Positions 43,099-51,844 of a stretch of DNA of 64,000 nucleotides are shown here, one piece after another; position 1 is the first letter of the stretch; each line of letters opens with the position of its first letter. Position numbers and translations under genes: made by a program. The notes beneath the pieces are model-generated. The model made no database searches. It was not told the origin of the DNA and was given only the letters and a program-made list of their open reading frames with translations. The DNA is from an uncultured Bacteroidales bacterium (GTDB lineage Bacteria; Bacteroidota; Bacteroidia; Bacteroidales; UBA932), in NCBI GenBank assembly GCA_905233275.1, contig CAJODR010000001.1, positions 532 through 64,531 on the forward strand, given 5' to 3'.

Positions 43099-44688
43099 AT
43101 GAAATTGAAACTGACGGCGCTGACAAGCCTTTTTGCGCTGATTACCGTTTTCTCCTGCGGGACCACTACGCCGGAGAAGAATAATAATAACGATAACCCC
43201 CCGGTTGAAGTTACGCACAAACTCAAGGCGTCTCCGACCATGCTGCGTTTTCCCGGTGAAAGCGGGAGCCAGTCATTCTCGCTGGAGGCGAATGTGCCTT
43301 GGACGGCCACCGACGATGCTTCGTGGCTGAGTTTTACTCCTGAGTCGGGTAGTGGCAATTCCAAGATTACCGTTACCGTTGAGGCAAATCCTTCCTCTAC
43401 CGCAATCAGGGAAGGCACGATTACCATTACCACCGGAAAGATTGCGCTGGTGTTCAAAGTCTCACAGGATGAAGGTTCCGGGGAGCCGGAACAACCGGTT
43501 GATCCCGAACAGCCGGAGAGGCTGAGTGCCGCTGTCAGTACGGGCTCGGCGAGCAGTATTACTGTAGAATCCGCGTACCTGACGGCCACTTATTCCGGCG
43601 CCAATGCAACTGTGCGAGAGGTTGGATTCGACTGGGGACAGACGTCGACTCTTGGCAAGGTGCTGCAGGCGGATGTCACCGCTCCGTCGGCATCCTCGGG
43701 TACATTCGGCGCAGCCCTGGAGGGACTTGGAGACGGGATGACGTATTATTACAGGGCGTATGTGATGTTGGAGAGGGGGGACGAGATAGAGACGTTCTAC
43801 GGTGAGACGCGCAGTTTCAAGACGCAGGTGCAGGAAGATAAGCCTACGTCGTCTGTGCCCGCATGGCCGGAAATGCCGTCCATATCGGTGTCATTCTCAG
43901 GCAAATATATGACGAGCGCGACGGATGCTACGCAGTATTATGCATGGCACATCTGCCCGGACGTTTATGGCCCCGGCGGACATCTGGCGCGCAATTATAC
44001 GGTCTGCTACAGCTCCAAATATCACTGTTCGTTGTGGGTGGCTGCTCCGCTGCATTCGATGTACAAGGGCGGTTCCGGCCGTACGGAAGCGTATGATGAA
44101 GACCCCGACATCCCTTACGACATCCAGTGGCACAGCAAGACCAATGCAAGCGGGTACAACAAGGGCCATCTGCTCGGTTCGGCCGACAGGTCTGCCTCCG
44201 CTGCAACCAACCGGCAGGTATACTATTATCCCAATATCGCGCCCCAGCTAAGCTCCGGATTCAACACCGGTGGCGGCGGATGGAATCTGCTTGAAGACTA
44301 TGTCGACGGGCAGGTGTGCAAGGATACGCTGTATGCCGTAATCGGCTGCTACTTCGACAAATACACGGACGGCTACGGCAATACCGTCACGCCTGCGACT
44401 CTTTCGCAGGGTAGCAGGAATGATGTCGCCAAACCGACCATGTTCTACTATGTGCTCCTCAGGACCAAGAGCGGAACTAGCGGCAAGTCCGTCAAGAACT
44501 GCTCGGCGGACGAGCTCAAGTGCGTTGCTTTCGTAAGGTGCCATACAAATGACCTAAAAGGCCAGAAAGCTTCTTCCAGAGAGCTGATGTCGGTCGCGGA
44601 CCTCGAGAAGATCACGGGCGTCACGTATTTCCCCAACGTCCCGAATGCTCCAAAATCCTCATACAAGGCCTCTGACTGGGGCTTGTAG
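43099..44688 (+). CDS. BACON-domain lipoprotein with DNA/RNA non-specific endonuclease domain
   Basis: A 529-residue exported protein: lipobox ending VFSC (Cys20), a low-complexity Asn-rich linker, a BACON beta-sandwich (about residues 40-135, SGSQSFSLEANVPWTATDDA with SWLSFTPESG), a fibronectin-like domain (about 145-250), and a C-terminal NUC1-type nuclease (about 275-515). The catalytic His is in YNKGHLLGSADRS and the metal-binding Asn in YYYPNIAPQ. It should cut DNA and RNA at the cell surface, for scavenging or defence. The BACON domain usually binds glycans or mucin, so it may dock the nuclease. The gene directly precedes a cytosolic aromatic-pathway gene by 6 bases, an unexpected pairing. 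Confidence 0.85.
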   Translation: MKLKLTALTSLFALITVFSCGTTTPEKNNNNDNPPVEVTHKLKASPTMLRFPGESGSQSFSLEANVPWTATDDASWLSFTPESGSGNSKITVTVEANPSSTAIREGTITITTGKIALVFKVSQDEGSGEPEQPVDPEQPERLSAAVSTGSASSITVESAYLTATYSGANATVREVGFDWGQTSTLGKVLQADVTAPSASSGTFGAALEGLGDGMTYYYRAYVMLERGDEIETFYGETRSFKTQVQEDKPTSSVPAWPEMPSISVSFSGKYMTSATDATQYYAWHICPDVYGPGGHLARNYTVCYSSKYHCSLWVAAPLHSMYKGGSGRTEAYDEDPDIPYDIQWHSKTNASGYNKGHLLGSADRSASAATNRQVYYYPNIAPQLSSGFNTGGGGWNLLEDYVDGQVCKDTLYAVIGCYFDKYTDGYGNTVTPATLSQGSRNDVAKPTMFYYVLLRTKSGTSGKSVKNCSADELKCVAFVRCHTNDLKGQKASSRELMSVADLEKITGVTYFPNVPNAPKSSYKASDWGL

Positions 44689-44694
44689 GGCCAG

Positions 44695-45714
44695 ATGGAC
44701 CGTCCCCTTGTCATAGCCGGACCATGCAGCGCCGAGAGTGAATCCCAGGTGCTGGAGACCGCCCGCGGACTGAAACCGCTAGGCGTCGGCGTGTTCCGAG
44801 CCGGCCTCTGGAAGCCTCGTACCCATCCGGGCGGCTTCGAAGGAGTGGGGGAGAAGGGCCTCTCATGGCTCGCCCGCGTCCGTGAGGAAACCGGCATGAA
44901 AACAGCGACGGAAGTAGCTGGAGCAAAGCATGTTGAGGTGTGCCTTGAGAGCGGGGCCGTGGATATTCTCTGGATTGGTGCCCGCACCACATCCAGCCCG
45001 TTCCTGGTGCAGGAGATCGCGGAAGCGTTGCAGGGGACAAACATTCCGGTGTTCGTCAAAAACCCTCTCAGTCCTGACATGGATCTCTGGAGCGGCGCCC
45101 TGGAGCGTCTTTCCGGCGTCGGGAGCCTCGGTCTGATTCACCGCGGATTCACCCCGAGCGGCAGTTCTCCCTGGCGCAACGATCCCCTCTGGAGGATAGC
45201 CATCGAGATGAGGACCCGTTTCCCGGGAATGCCGTTTCTCGTGGACCCTTCCCATATCGGAGGCGACCGCCGCTTCGTCGGCGAATTGTCCCAGAAAGCC
45301 CTCGACCTAGGCTTCGACGGCCTGATGATCGAGGCGCACTGCAACCCCTCCGAGGCGCTGTCTGATGCGGCCCAGCAGCTTTCTCCTTCGCAGTTAGGCG
45401 AGATTCTCAGCAGCCTCCGTCTGCGTCGCCAGGACTCCGATGACGCGGCCTACAGGGAGGTGATCGATTCGCTGAGAGCGCGAATTGATGATATTGACGA
45501 ATCGCTCCTTGCCCTTCTCGCAGACCGCCAGGCCGTCAGCCGCGAGATCGGTCGCTACAAGAAGGAGCACGGCATCGCCATCGTGCAGGCCGCCAGATGG
45601 GACGAGGTAATGACATCGGTGCTGGAACGCGCTGAGGCCCTTGGCTTGCCAGCTGACACCGTCCGCCGGATTTTCACCGCCATCCACGCCGCGTCGGTCC
45701 GTTCGCAGGAATAA
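44695..45714 (+). CDS. Bifunctional DAHP synthase/chorismate mutase
   Basis: A 339-residue fusion. Residues 1-250 form a KDO8P/AroA-beta type DAHP synthase (LVIAGPCSAESESQVLETAR, FRAGLWKPRTHPGGFEGVGE, LVDPSHIGGDRR and the MIEAHCNPSEALSDAAQQL end), which condenses PEP and erythrose 4-phosphate. Residues about 260-335 form an AroQ-type chorismate mutase (IDSLRARIDDIDESLLALLA; DRQAVSREIGRYKKEHGIAI), which converts chorismate to prephenate and probably mediates feedback control of the first domain. This order of domains is usual in Bacteroidota. Confidence 0.92.
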   Translation: MDRPLVIAGPCSAESESQVLETARGLKPLGVGVFRAGLWKPRTHPGGFEGVGEKGLSWLARVREETGMKTATEVAGAKHVEVCLESGAVDILWIGARTTSSPFLVQEIAEALQGTNIPVFVKNPLSPDMDLWSGALERLSGVGSLGLIHRGFTPSGSSPWRNDPLWRIAIEMRTRFPGMPFLVDPSHIGGDRRFVGELSQKALDLGFDGLMIEAHCNPSEALSDAAQQLSPSQLGEILSSLRLRRQDSDDAAYREVIDSLRARIDDIDESLLALLADRQAVSREIGRYKKEHGIAIVQAARWDEVMTSVLERAEALGLPADTVRRIFTAIHAASVRSQE

Positions 45715-45728
45715 GGAGTGGCCCCGAT

Positions 45729-45759
45729 TTTGCATTGTGGCGGAATTTCAGTATATTTG
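45729..45759 (+). promoter_or_regulatory. Promoter of frr
   Basis: TTTG at 45729-45732 and TATATTTG at 45752-45759, spacer 19 bases; start codon 33 bases downstream. Confidence 0.75.
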
Positions 45760-45791
45760 CATGATTAAGGAAATATAATAAAGATCAAGAT

Positions 45792-46358
45792 ATGTTACCA
45801 CGCGCCAAAGAAATCGTAGATGCATCCGAGGCCAAAATGAAGGATGTCGTCGCGTTCCTCGAAGAGGATCTCAAGACTTACAGGGTTGGCAAGGCCAATC
45901 CGGGCATCTTCAACGGTGTCACAGTCGACTATTATGGCACCCAGACCCCGCTCAACCAGGTTGCTTCCGTGACTACTCCGGACGCAAAGACTCTGGTCGT
46001 GCAGCCCTGGGACCGTTCCATCATCGGCAAGATCGAGAAGGCCATCCTCGTGGCCAACCTCGGCTTCACCCCCACAAACAACGGTGAAATCATCCGCTGC
46101 GTTGTCCCTGCCCTTACAGAGGAGCGCCGCCGCGACCTCATCAAGAAGGCCCGTTCGGCAGGTGAAACATCCAAGGTAGGTATCCGCAACGCACGCCGTG
46201 AAGGCATCGACCTCCTCAAGAAGGCCCAGAAGAATGAAGGCCTCTCCGAGGACGGCGAAAAGGAAGGCGAAGACGAACTCCAGAAAGTCACAGACAAGAA
46301 GGTCAAGGAAATCGACGCCCTCATTGACGCCAAGGAAAAAGAAATTCTCACCGTCTGA
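45792..46358 (+). CDS. frr: Ribosome recycling factor
   Basis: A 188-residue protein of the usual length. It splits post-termination ribosomes together with EF-G. Diagnostic parts: DLKTYRVGKANPGIFNGVTV, YYGTQTPLNQVASVTTPDAK, VQPWDRSIIGKIEKAILVAN and PALTEERRRDLIKKARSAGE. Its own promoter lies just upstream. The stop codon overlaps the start of the YbaK-type gene (TGATG). Confidence 0.96.
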   Translation: MLPRAKEIVDASEAKMKDVVAFLEEDLKTYRVGKANPGIFNGVTVDYYGTQTPLNQVASVTTPDAKTLVVQPWDRSIIGKIEKAILVANLGFTPTNNGEIIRCVVPALTEERRRDLIKKARSAGETSKVGIRNARREGIDLLKKAQKNEGLSEDGEKEGEDELQKVTDKKVKEIDALIDAKEKEILTV

Positions 46359-46885
46359 TGTTCAAGGTAGGAGACCCCGTCAGCACTCCTCCGGCGCAAT
46401 ATTCTACCGAGCTCCAGCAAAAGGTCTACGAGACCTTCGCCGGGCTCGGTATCGCTTTTGAGCGCGTTGACACAGACCCGGGGCTGACAATGGAGGACTG
46501 TCAGCACATCGACGCCAAGATTGGCGTACGCATAGTCAAGACCATTTTTCTCTGCAATCGCCAGCAGACCGAATTCTACTTGTATGTCACCACGGACGAC
46601 AAGCCGTTCGTCACGCGGGAGTTCTGCGGAGCACTCGGCATCCCGCGCGTTTCATTCGCTTCCGCGGATCATCTCCGCGCCCTGACCGGCGTCGAGGTCG
46701 GTGCCACGACGATCCTGAGCGCCATCCTCCCGTCCGCGGCCGCCATTCACCTTGTCATGGACCGCAATGTAGCTGAATCAGAATGGTTTGCCTGCACCGA
46801 CGGCACACCCACGTGCTTTGTGAAAATTCTCACGAGGGATCTGTTTGAGCACTATCTTGCTGGGCGGGAGGTTGATCTGATATAG
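46358..46885 (+). CDS. YbaK/ProX-type aminoacyl-tRNA deacylase
   Basis: A 175-residue protein of the YbaK/aminoacyl-tRNA editing-domain family, which hydrolyses mischarged tRNA (for example Ala- or Cys-tRNA-Pro). It resembles free-standing ProX-type editors: TMEDCQHIDAKIGVRIVKTI with FLCNRQQTEFYLYV, and GVEVGATTILSAIL in place of the usual GG-x-x-PFG loop. The conserved Lys is in RIVKTIFL. It overlaps frr by one base, giving a two-gene translation quality-control unit. Which tRNA it edits is not clear. Confidence 0.82.
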   Translation: MFKVGDPVSTPPAQYSTELQQKVYETFAGLGIAFERVDTDPGLTMEDCQHIDAKIGVRIVKTIFLCNRQQTEFYLYVTTDDKPFVTREFCGALGIPRVSFASADHLRALTGVEVGATTILSAILPSAAAIHLVMDRNVAESEWFACTDGTPTCFVKILTRDLFEHYLAGREVDLI

Positions 46886-46890
46886 CACAG

Positions 46891-46928
46891 AGAGATTTCT
46901 CCGCGCGCTCCGCTTGGTCGAAATGACA
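46891..46928 (-). repeat. Dispersed repeat, intergenic copy
   Basis: On the minus strand this 38-base block matches the rhaB copy (11289-11326) with one mismatch. It begins 5 bases after the YbaK-type stop codon. Confidence 0.8.
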
Positions 46929-46935
46929 GGGGCAG

Positions 46936-47021
46936 TGACGGTGGTGGTGTCGAAAGAGGGACAGTACCGACGAAAAAGGGGGTAGAATGACGGTGGTGGT
47001 GCTGGAATAGGGACAGTACCG
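46936..47021 (+). repeat. Two-unit direct repeat, 52-base period
   Basis: TGACGGTGGTGGTG followed 21 bases on by AGGGACAGTACCG occurs at 46936-46969 and again at 46988-47021. The second unit abuts the dusB stop codon. Confidence 0.7.
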
Positions 47022-48056
47022 TCACAGACCGTATACGCCGGTGGGAGTGGGGAGGGGAGTGGTGCCCCAACGGGTGGCGATGTGGTCGAGGAGGGAGTAG
47101 AGGGCGTCGGGGTCGGTTTCGGTGACGAGGCGGATGCGAGTGTCCTTGAAGTCGGGGAGGCCTTTGAAGTAGCAACTGAGGTGGCGGCGCATTTCGTAGA
47201 CGCCTGTTTTGGGACCCTTCAGTGCCAGTGAGAGGGCGAGGTGGCGTTTGGCGAGTGCGACGCGGTCAGTGACGGGGAGGGGAGGGAGTTCCTCGCCGGT
47301 GTCGAGGAAGTGGCGGATTTCGTGGAATAGCCACGGGTGGCCGAAGGAGGCGCGTCCCACCATGATACCGTCCACGCCGTAGCGGTCGAAAGCGGCTGCC
47401 GCGGCGACCGGCGTGGAAATATCACCATTACCTATAATAGGAATATGCATGCGGGGATTGTTTTTGACTTCCCCGATCAGGGTCCAGTCGGCTTCTCCCT
47501 TGTACATCTGGCAGCGGGTGCGGCCGTGGATGGTGAGCGCAGCGATGCCTGTATCCTGTAGTCTTTCAGCCAGTTCCACGATGATTTTGCTGCTTTCGTC
47601 CCATCCGAGGCGGGTTTTTACCGTGACAGGCTTGCTGACAGCCTCGACCACTGCCTTTGTAATGGCGACCATTTTGTCAGGCTCCTTCATCATGCCGGAA
47701 CCTGCGCCTCGGCCGGCTATCTTGGACACCGGACAGCCGAAATTGATATCGATCACATCCGCTCCGTGGCCTCCTGCGATCTCAGCGGCGCGGTCCGCCA
47801 TCCGGGCGGCGTCGACCATCGCTTCCGGAATATTCCCGTAGATCTGAATGCCTACCGGAGCCTCTTCCTCTGATGTTTTCATCTTTGCGATTGCCTTGGC
47901 GGCATCGCGAATGAGGCCGTCCGAGGAGACGAATTCGGTATAGACCATCGCGGCGCCCTGCTCGCGGCAGAGCACCCTGAACGATGCGTCGGTGACGTCC
48001 TCCATGGGCGCCAGGAGCACGGGCCTGTTTCCGAGATTGATGTCTCCTATCTTCAT
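47022..48056 (-). CDS. dusB: tRNA-dihydrouridine synthase
   Basis: A 344-residue FMN enzyme reducing uridine to dihydrouridine in the tRNA D-loop. Motifs: VLLAPMEDVTDASFRVLCRE, IDINFGCPVSKIAGRGAGSG with the catalytic Cys, LTIHGRTRCQMYKGEADWTL, PIIGNGDI and DGIMVGRASFGHPWLF. The start at 48056 (KIGDINLGN) follows the -7 box at 48065-48072; an upstream in-frame extension would cross that box and the divergent gene. The C-terminal tail is C-rich in sense. Confidence 0.93.
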   Translation of the reverse strand: MKIGDINLGNRPVLLAPMEDVTDASFRVLCREQGAAMVYTEFVSSDGLIRDAAKAIAKMKTSEEEAPVGIQIYGNIPEAMVDAARMADRAAEIAGGHGADVIDINFGCPVSKIAGRGAGSGMMKEPDKMVAITKAVVEAVSKPVTVKTRLGWDESSKIIVELAERLQDTGIAALTIHGRTRCQMYKGEADWTLIGEVKNNPRMHIPIIGNGDISTPVAAAAAFDRYGVDGIMVGRASFGHPWLFHEIRHFLDTGEELPPLPVTDRVALAKRHLALSLALKGPKTGVYEMRRHLSCYFKGLPDFKDTRIRLVTETDPDALYSLLDHIATRWGTTPLPTPTGVYGL

Positions 48057-48064
48057 ACGGGTGG

Positions 48065-48072
48065 CAAAGATA
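48065..48072 (-). promoter_or_regulatory. -7 promoter box for dusB
   Basis: TATCTTTG on the minus strand, 9-16 bases before the start codon at 48056, so the leader would be nearly absent. Confidence 0.55.
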
Positions 48073-48084
48073 GAAAAAATATCG

Positions 48085-48092
48085 TATATTTG
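48085..48092 (+). promoter_or_regulatory. -7 promoter box for the 889-residue membrane protein
   Basis: TATATTTG, ending 5 bases before the ATG at 48097, so the message should be leaderless or nearly so. Confidence 0.55.
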
Positions 48093-48096
48093 TCTC

Positions 48097-50766
48097 ATGG
48101 ACAAACAGGAAGGCCAGACCTTCGGACAGTATCTGAAGGCATATTTCAAGAATTTCAAAGAGACGCTTAAACACCCGCTTACGCTGCTTCCTACAGCGGT
48201 GCTGGCGGTGATCTGGATTGTATTCGGCATAGTTCAGGCCAGGAGTGGTGAAAGCCAGGCACTGGCGGTGTTCAACTTTTTCACATTCGCCCAGGGCGGA
48301 CTGTTCGGGGGTGTCGTCGGCGCGATCGGCGGCATTGTCGGAAAGATATTGATTGCGACGCTGGTGACGTCCCTGGTGATGCCGCTCGTCAAAAAGGGCA
48401 GCAGGCCGTTCGCCCGATTCGGCAAGGGGGTCAAGGGGCTGTTCGGCAGCTTTGCCTTCGATTCGCTGCGCGCCCTGTCGGTGTTCCTCTGGGGAATGGG
48501 ACTGGCGCTGCTCCTGTACAGCGTGTTCAATATCACCCAGCGGTGGCAGGAAAGTATTGTGGGTCTGGCCGGTGCGATTCTCCTGATACGCAGCATCGGG
48601 CAGAGAGGTGGATTCCTGTTCAGCATACTGTTCAGTATAGTGTCGGCGTTTTCAAAGGGTAAGACGCCGTCGTATATTGGTGTCAGCCGCTTCCTTTCGG
48701 GAATGGCGACAGGCATGACGGTCGGCTTCGGCATCAATGTGTTCGGGCTGAGGTGGTGTCTTGTATTCGCCGCAGGCTCGCTGGTGCTGGCGCTGGTGTT
48801 TGTATTCTTCGGAAAGAAGCAGAGGGCTGCGCTTTCGGCCGCGAGCATTGTTGCGCTGCTGCTGGTGCCCGTTTATGCGCAGACGCCGCAGAAGAAGGAG
48901 CAGGAGAAGGAGCTGAACAGCATTCTCGGCAAGGCGAATGATGCCGGCAACCTGGCAAACGACCTGAACGGCATGCTCTCGCAGATACAGGCGGCTGGGG
49001 CGAATGACGATTATTCCGGGATGGAGAAGATCGGGGATCAGATGATGGACAAGCTTAATGCCGGTGATCTGAATTCGCTGATGGGAATGATTGACAATAT
49101 GGATATGTCGCAGTTCGAGGGGATGGAAGGATTTGATGATGAGGAGTTTGGCGAAGAAGAGTATGGCAATCCGGGTATTCCCGAGGGGACGATTTCCGAT
49201 AATATCGGAGGACTTTTCGCGGGCGCCAAGGGTAATAAAGGTGAAGATGCCGGAAAAGAGAAAACAGTCAAGGATGATGATGAGGATGAGGACGAGGAGG
49301 AGGAGGAGGAGGATTCGTCGGATAATGGATTTGTGGAAACGATGACCGAGGGGTTTGCGGATGAGAGTTCGTATGTGGATGACGAAGGGGAGGCCGGGGT
49401 GCTTGAAGGGATAGGCGCTGTCGGAGGCGCTCTCGGCGCTGCCGGTGCTGCTGGTGCCGGCGCTGGTTCTGCTGCTGCAGCCGGTGGTGGCGGAGGTGGC
49501 GGAACTGGCGGTGGGACTCCGGATCTGCCGGATTCTCCCGACCTGTCGGAAGGTCCTGAAAAAGAGACAGGTAAGGACGAGGAAGACGAAGAAGAGGAGA
49601 AGACGGAGGGCGGCGGAGATGGCGATGACAAAGAGCCGTATGAAGGTACGGACGAGGACCCGCAGCCTGGTGACGAGGAAGGATTCGAAGAAGAGAAAGA
49701 AACTGATAATCAGGAAGAAGAGACGGAGGATCTGTCAGAGGAAGAGTACCAACAGAAGATGGAGGAGTATGAGAAAGAGGTGGCGGATCTGGAGCGGGAG
49801 AGGGAAGAAAGGGCCAAGCAGCAGGAGGAGACGGATAAGAAATACAAGGACGAATTCGACAAGGATGCGGAGAAGTACCAGACCACTTCCAGCGAGGAAA
49901 AGATTCGCGAAGCATCTGAAAAGCATATGAAGGAGGAGGAAGCGCAGGAGGACGAACGGATTCGTCAGGACAAGGTCATTGAGACCGCGCAGAAGCACGG
50001 AGTGGATACAAACAATCCCGACGGCACCCCCAAGGATATCAAACAGCTTCAGGATGAGACGGTTAAGAAGATTGTAGAGGACCGCCACTGGGGCAATTAC
50101 AAGGACGAACTTTTCGTCCAGCAGCTGCTGAACGACGAGGAGCTTGAGTATTCGCTGCTTGAAGCGGACGCGTCCTATATCGACGAGGTGTCGGAGAATT
50201 CCGTCAACGTGCTGGGCGAAGTCGTTCCCGGAGGGCGCTGCGTCAAGAACGGGCACAATTTCCTGAAGGCTGTCGGCAAGAATGTTTCCGAGGCGCACGC
50301 CAAAGGCGAATCGATGGGCAAGGCGGCCATAGTCGGTGCCGGAGAAGGCTCCCTCAGCATTCTGCAGAATCAGGCAGGCGATATCAAATGGGCCAAGTAC
50401 GGCGGCAAAGTCGCCCAGCTGGCAGGTGAGGCCACGGCCGTAATCGGCGCTGAAGGTGCCAAGGTCCTCCTTCACGAACTGGCGAACGGCACGTCTCCTC
50501 AGGACGCTTTGGACAAGGCACTCACGGCCACAGGCCAGAAGGCTGCCTATTTCGCCGGAAACAAGATGTACGGCAAACTCACCCAGGGCCTGACACGGCT
50601 CGGAGGCTTTGACAAGGAGCTTGGCAAGTTCATCCAGAAATCAGCGGAAGCCGGCCTCACGGAAGGCGTGCACAATTATGCCGTCTCCGATAAGGTTAAG
50701 GACGTCATGGAGTCGTTCGAGAATTTCCGTGACGAGAAGGCGGGTGATATTCTGGGCCTGAAATAG
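48097..50766 (+). CDS. Large mosaic membrane protein with acidic and glycine-rich central region
   Basis: An 889-residue protein I cannot assign. Residues 1-270 contain seven or eight hydrophobic helices (PLTLLPTAVLAVIWIVFGIV; ALSVFLWGMGLALLLYSVF; LVFAAGSLVLALVFVFFG). Residues about 275-345 are polar and helical. Residues about 345-640 are extremely acidic (runs of D/E), interrupted by an Ala/Gly tract (GALGAAGAAGAGAGSAAAA then seven Gly). Residues about 575-690 look like a charged coiled coil (EYQQKMEEYEKEVADLERER). Residues about 720-889 form a compact Gly/Ala-rich helical domain (GKAAIVGAGEGSLSILQNQA; GGKVAQLAGEATAVIGAEGA). ATG 48097 is preferred because the -7 box ends 5 bases upstream. 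It is divergent from dusB and converges on lpxK. Confidence 0.7.
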   Translation: MDKQEGQTFGQYLKAYFKNFKETLKHPLTLLPTAVLAVIWIVFGIVQARSGESQALAVFNFFTFAQGGLFGGVVGAIGGIVGKILIATLVTSLVMPLVKKGSRPFARFGKGVKGLFGSFAFDSLRALSVFLWGMGLALLLYSVFNITQRWQESIVGLAGAILLIRSIGQRGGFLFSILFSIVSAFSKGKTPSYIGVSRFLSGMATGMTVGFGINVFGLRWCLVFAAGSLVLALVFVFFGKKQRAALSAASIVALLLVPVYAQTPQKKEQEKELNSILGKANDAGNLANDLNGMLSQIQAAGANDDYSGMEKIGDQMMDKLNAGDLNSLMGMIDNMDMSQFEGMEGFDDEEFGEEEYGNPGIPEGTISDNIGGLFAGAKGNKGEDAGKEKTVKDDDEDEDEEEEEEDSSDNGFVETMTEGFADESSYVDDEGEAGVLEGIGAVGGALGAAGAAGAGAGSAAAAGGGGGGGTGGGTPDLPDSPDLSEGPEKETGKDEEDEEEEKTEGGGDGDDKEPYEGTDEDPQPGDEEGFEEEKETDNQEEETEDLSEEEYQQKMEEYEKEVADLEREREERAKQQEETDKKYKDEFDKDAEKYQTTSSEEKIREASEKHMKEEEAQEDERIRQDKVIETAQKHGVDTNNPDGTPKDIKQLQDETVKKIVEDRHWGNYKDELFVQQLLNDEELEYSLLEADASYIDEVSENSVNVLGEVVPGGRCVKNGHNFLKAVGKNVSEAHAKGESMGKAAIVGAGEGSLSILQNQAGDIKWAKYGGKVAQLAGEATAVIGAEGAKVLLHELANGTSPQDALDKALTATGQKAAYFAGNKMYGKLTQGLTRLGGFDKELGKFIQKSAEAGLTEGVHNYAVSDKVKDVMESFENFRDEKAGDILGLK

Positions 50767-50767
50767 T

Positions 50768-51844
50768 TTATTCCACCGCGCGGAGAAGCGCTGCAGTAAA
50801 GATTTCCTGCTCTTCAGGGGTGAGGAAGGTGGCCTCGATCGGGAGGCAGAAGAGACGGGACCGCAGTTCGGCAGGAACTGATTTGCAGCTGGTTACGCGT
50901 CCGGCATCCTTTTCGGTGGTGCATACGATGGCCGTGGGCTCGGTGCGGACGGCCGTGCGGATTCTACCCATGTCGGACGTGGTGTAGCGGTGATGGTCGG
51001 GGAAGCGAAGGTGCTTAACGACTGAAAACTTGTCGCCAAGATAGCGCACGAGTGGTCCGTCCTTGGCTATTCCGCTGAATAGGATCAGCCGTTTGGCGTA
51101 GGTAAACCTGTTGTCGGCGTCTTCCGGAAAGACGGGTGTCATCTCGCCGTATTTGATGCCGGTGAAAAAAACGTATTGTTCCTTTCCTTTCTTATTGTGG
51201 CCCTTGCAGGTGGTCGGGTTGTAGTCCTTGATGCCGAGGCCTGCAGCCCAGGAGGTACGTTCACTCTGGTCGAGGAATGCCGGGCACTTGGTCACAATGA
51301 GAATGTCGGCGGCCTTGAGGCGTGAAGGAAGGTCCCTCAGCGAGCCGAGCGGCAGGAGGACGTCCTTTTTGACGGGCCTGTTGTAATCCACGAGAATGAC
51401 ATTGACCCTCGCACGAAGCTTCCGGTACTGGAAAGCGTCGTCGAGAACGACGATTTCGGAAGGCGGAGCGAGCTTGCTGCATCCGTTAATCCTGTCGGCG
51501 TCCACCGCTACGGTGACCAGGGGAAACTTGCGGGCGATCTGAGACGGCTCGTCGCCGTAGAGGTCGGCGTCTCCGCCACGGGGAACAACCTGGAAGCCCT
51601 TGCTCTTCCGTTTGTAGCCGCGGGAGAGTACGGCTATATTGGAGTACGCCCAGCGGTCGCTCGCAAGGAGCGTCCTCAGTATCATCTCGGTATGGGGCGT
51701 CTTGCCTGTGCCTCCGACGGTGATATTTCCCACGCAAACCGTGGGGACGGAGGCCTTGAAGGACTTTTTCCAGCCCTTGTCGAAGAAAAGATGGCGCAGT
51801 GACAGCGTCAGGTAGTATGGAGAGAGAAGTACCTTTCTAAGCAT
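50768..51844 (-). CDS. lpxK: Tetraacyldisaccharide 4'-kinase
   Basis: A 358-residue inner-membrane-associated kinase that phosphorylates the lipid A disaccharide at the 4' position. The P-loop is in TVCVGNITVGGTGKTPHTEM, followed by SRGYKRKSKGF, GDEPSQIARKFP and the catalytic region VVLDDAFQYRKLRARVNVIL. It confirms a lipid A-containing outer membrane. Its start overlaps the pyrH stop region by 8 bases, so the two are co-transcribed. Confidence 0.94.
   Translation of the reverse strand: MLRKVLLSPYYLTLSLRHLFFDKGWKKSFKASVPTVCVGNITVGGTGKTPHTEMILRTLLASDRWAYSNIAVLSRGYKRKSKGFQVVPRGGDADLYGDEPSQIARKFPLVTVAVDADRINGCSKLAPPSEIVVLDDAFQYRKLRARVNVILVDYNRPVKKDVLLPLGSLRDLPSRLKAADILIVTKCPAFLDQSERTSWAAGLGIKDYNPTTCKGHNKKGKEQYVFFTGIKYGEMTPVFPEDADNRFTYAKRLILFSGIAKDGPLVRYLGDKFSVVKHLRFPDHHRYTTSDMGRIRTAVRTEPTAIVCTTEKDAGRVTSCKSVPAELRSRLFCLPIEATFLTPEEQEIFTAALLRAVE

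Noticed and set aside
49038..49631. A 197-codon antisense frame rich in Ser and Pro
   Set aside because: It is the mirror of the acidic D/E and Gly tract of the plus-strand gene.
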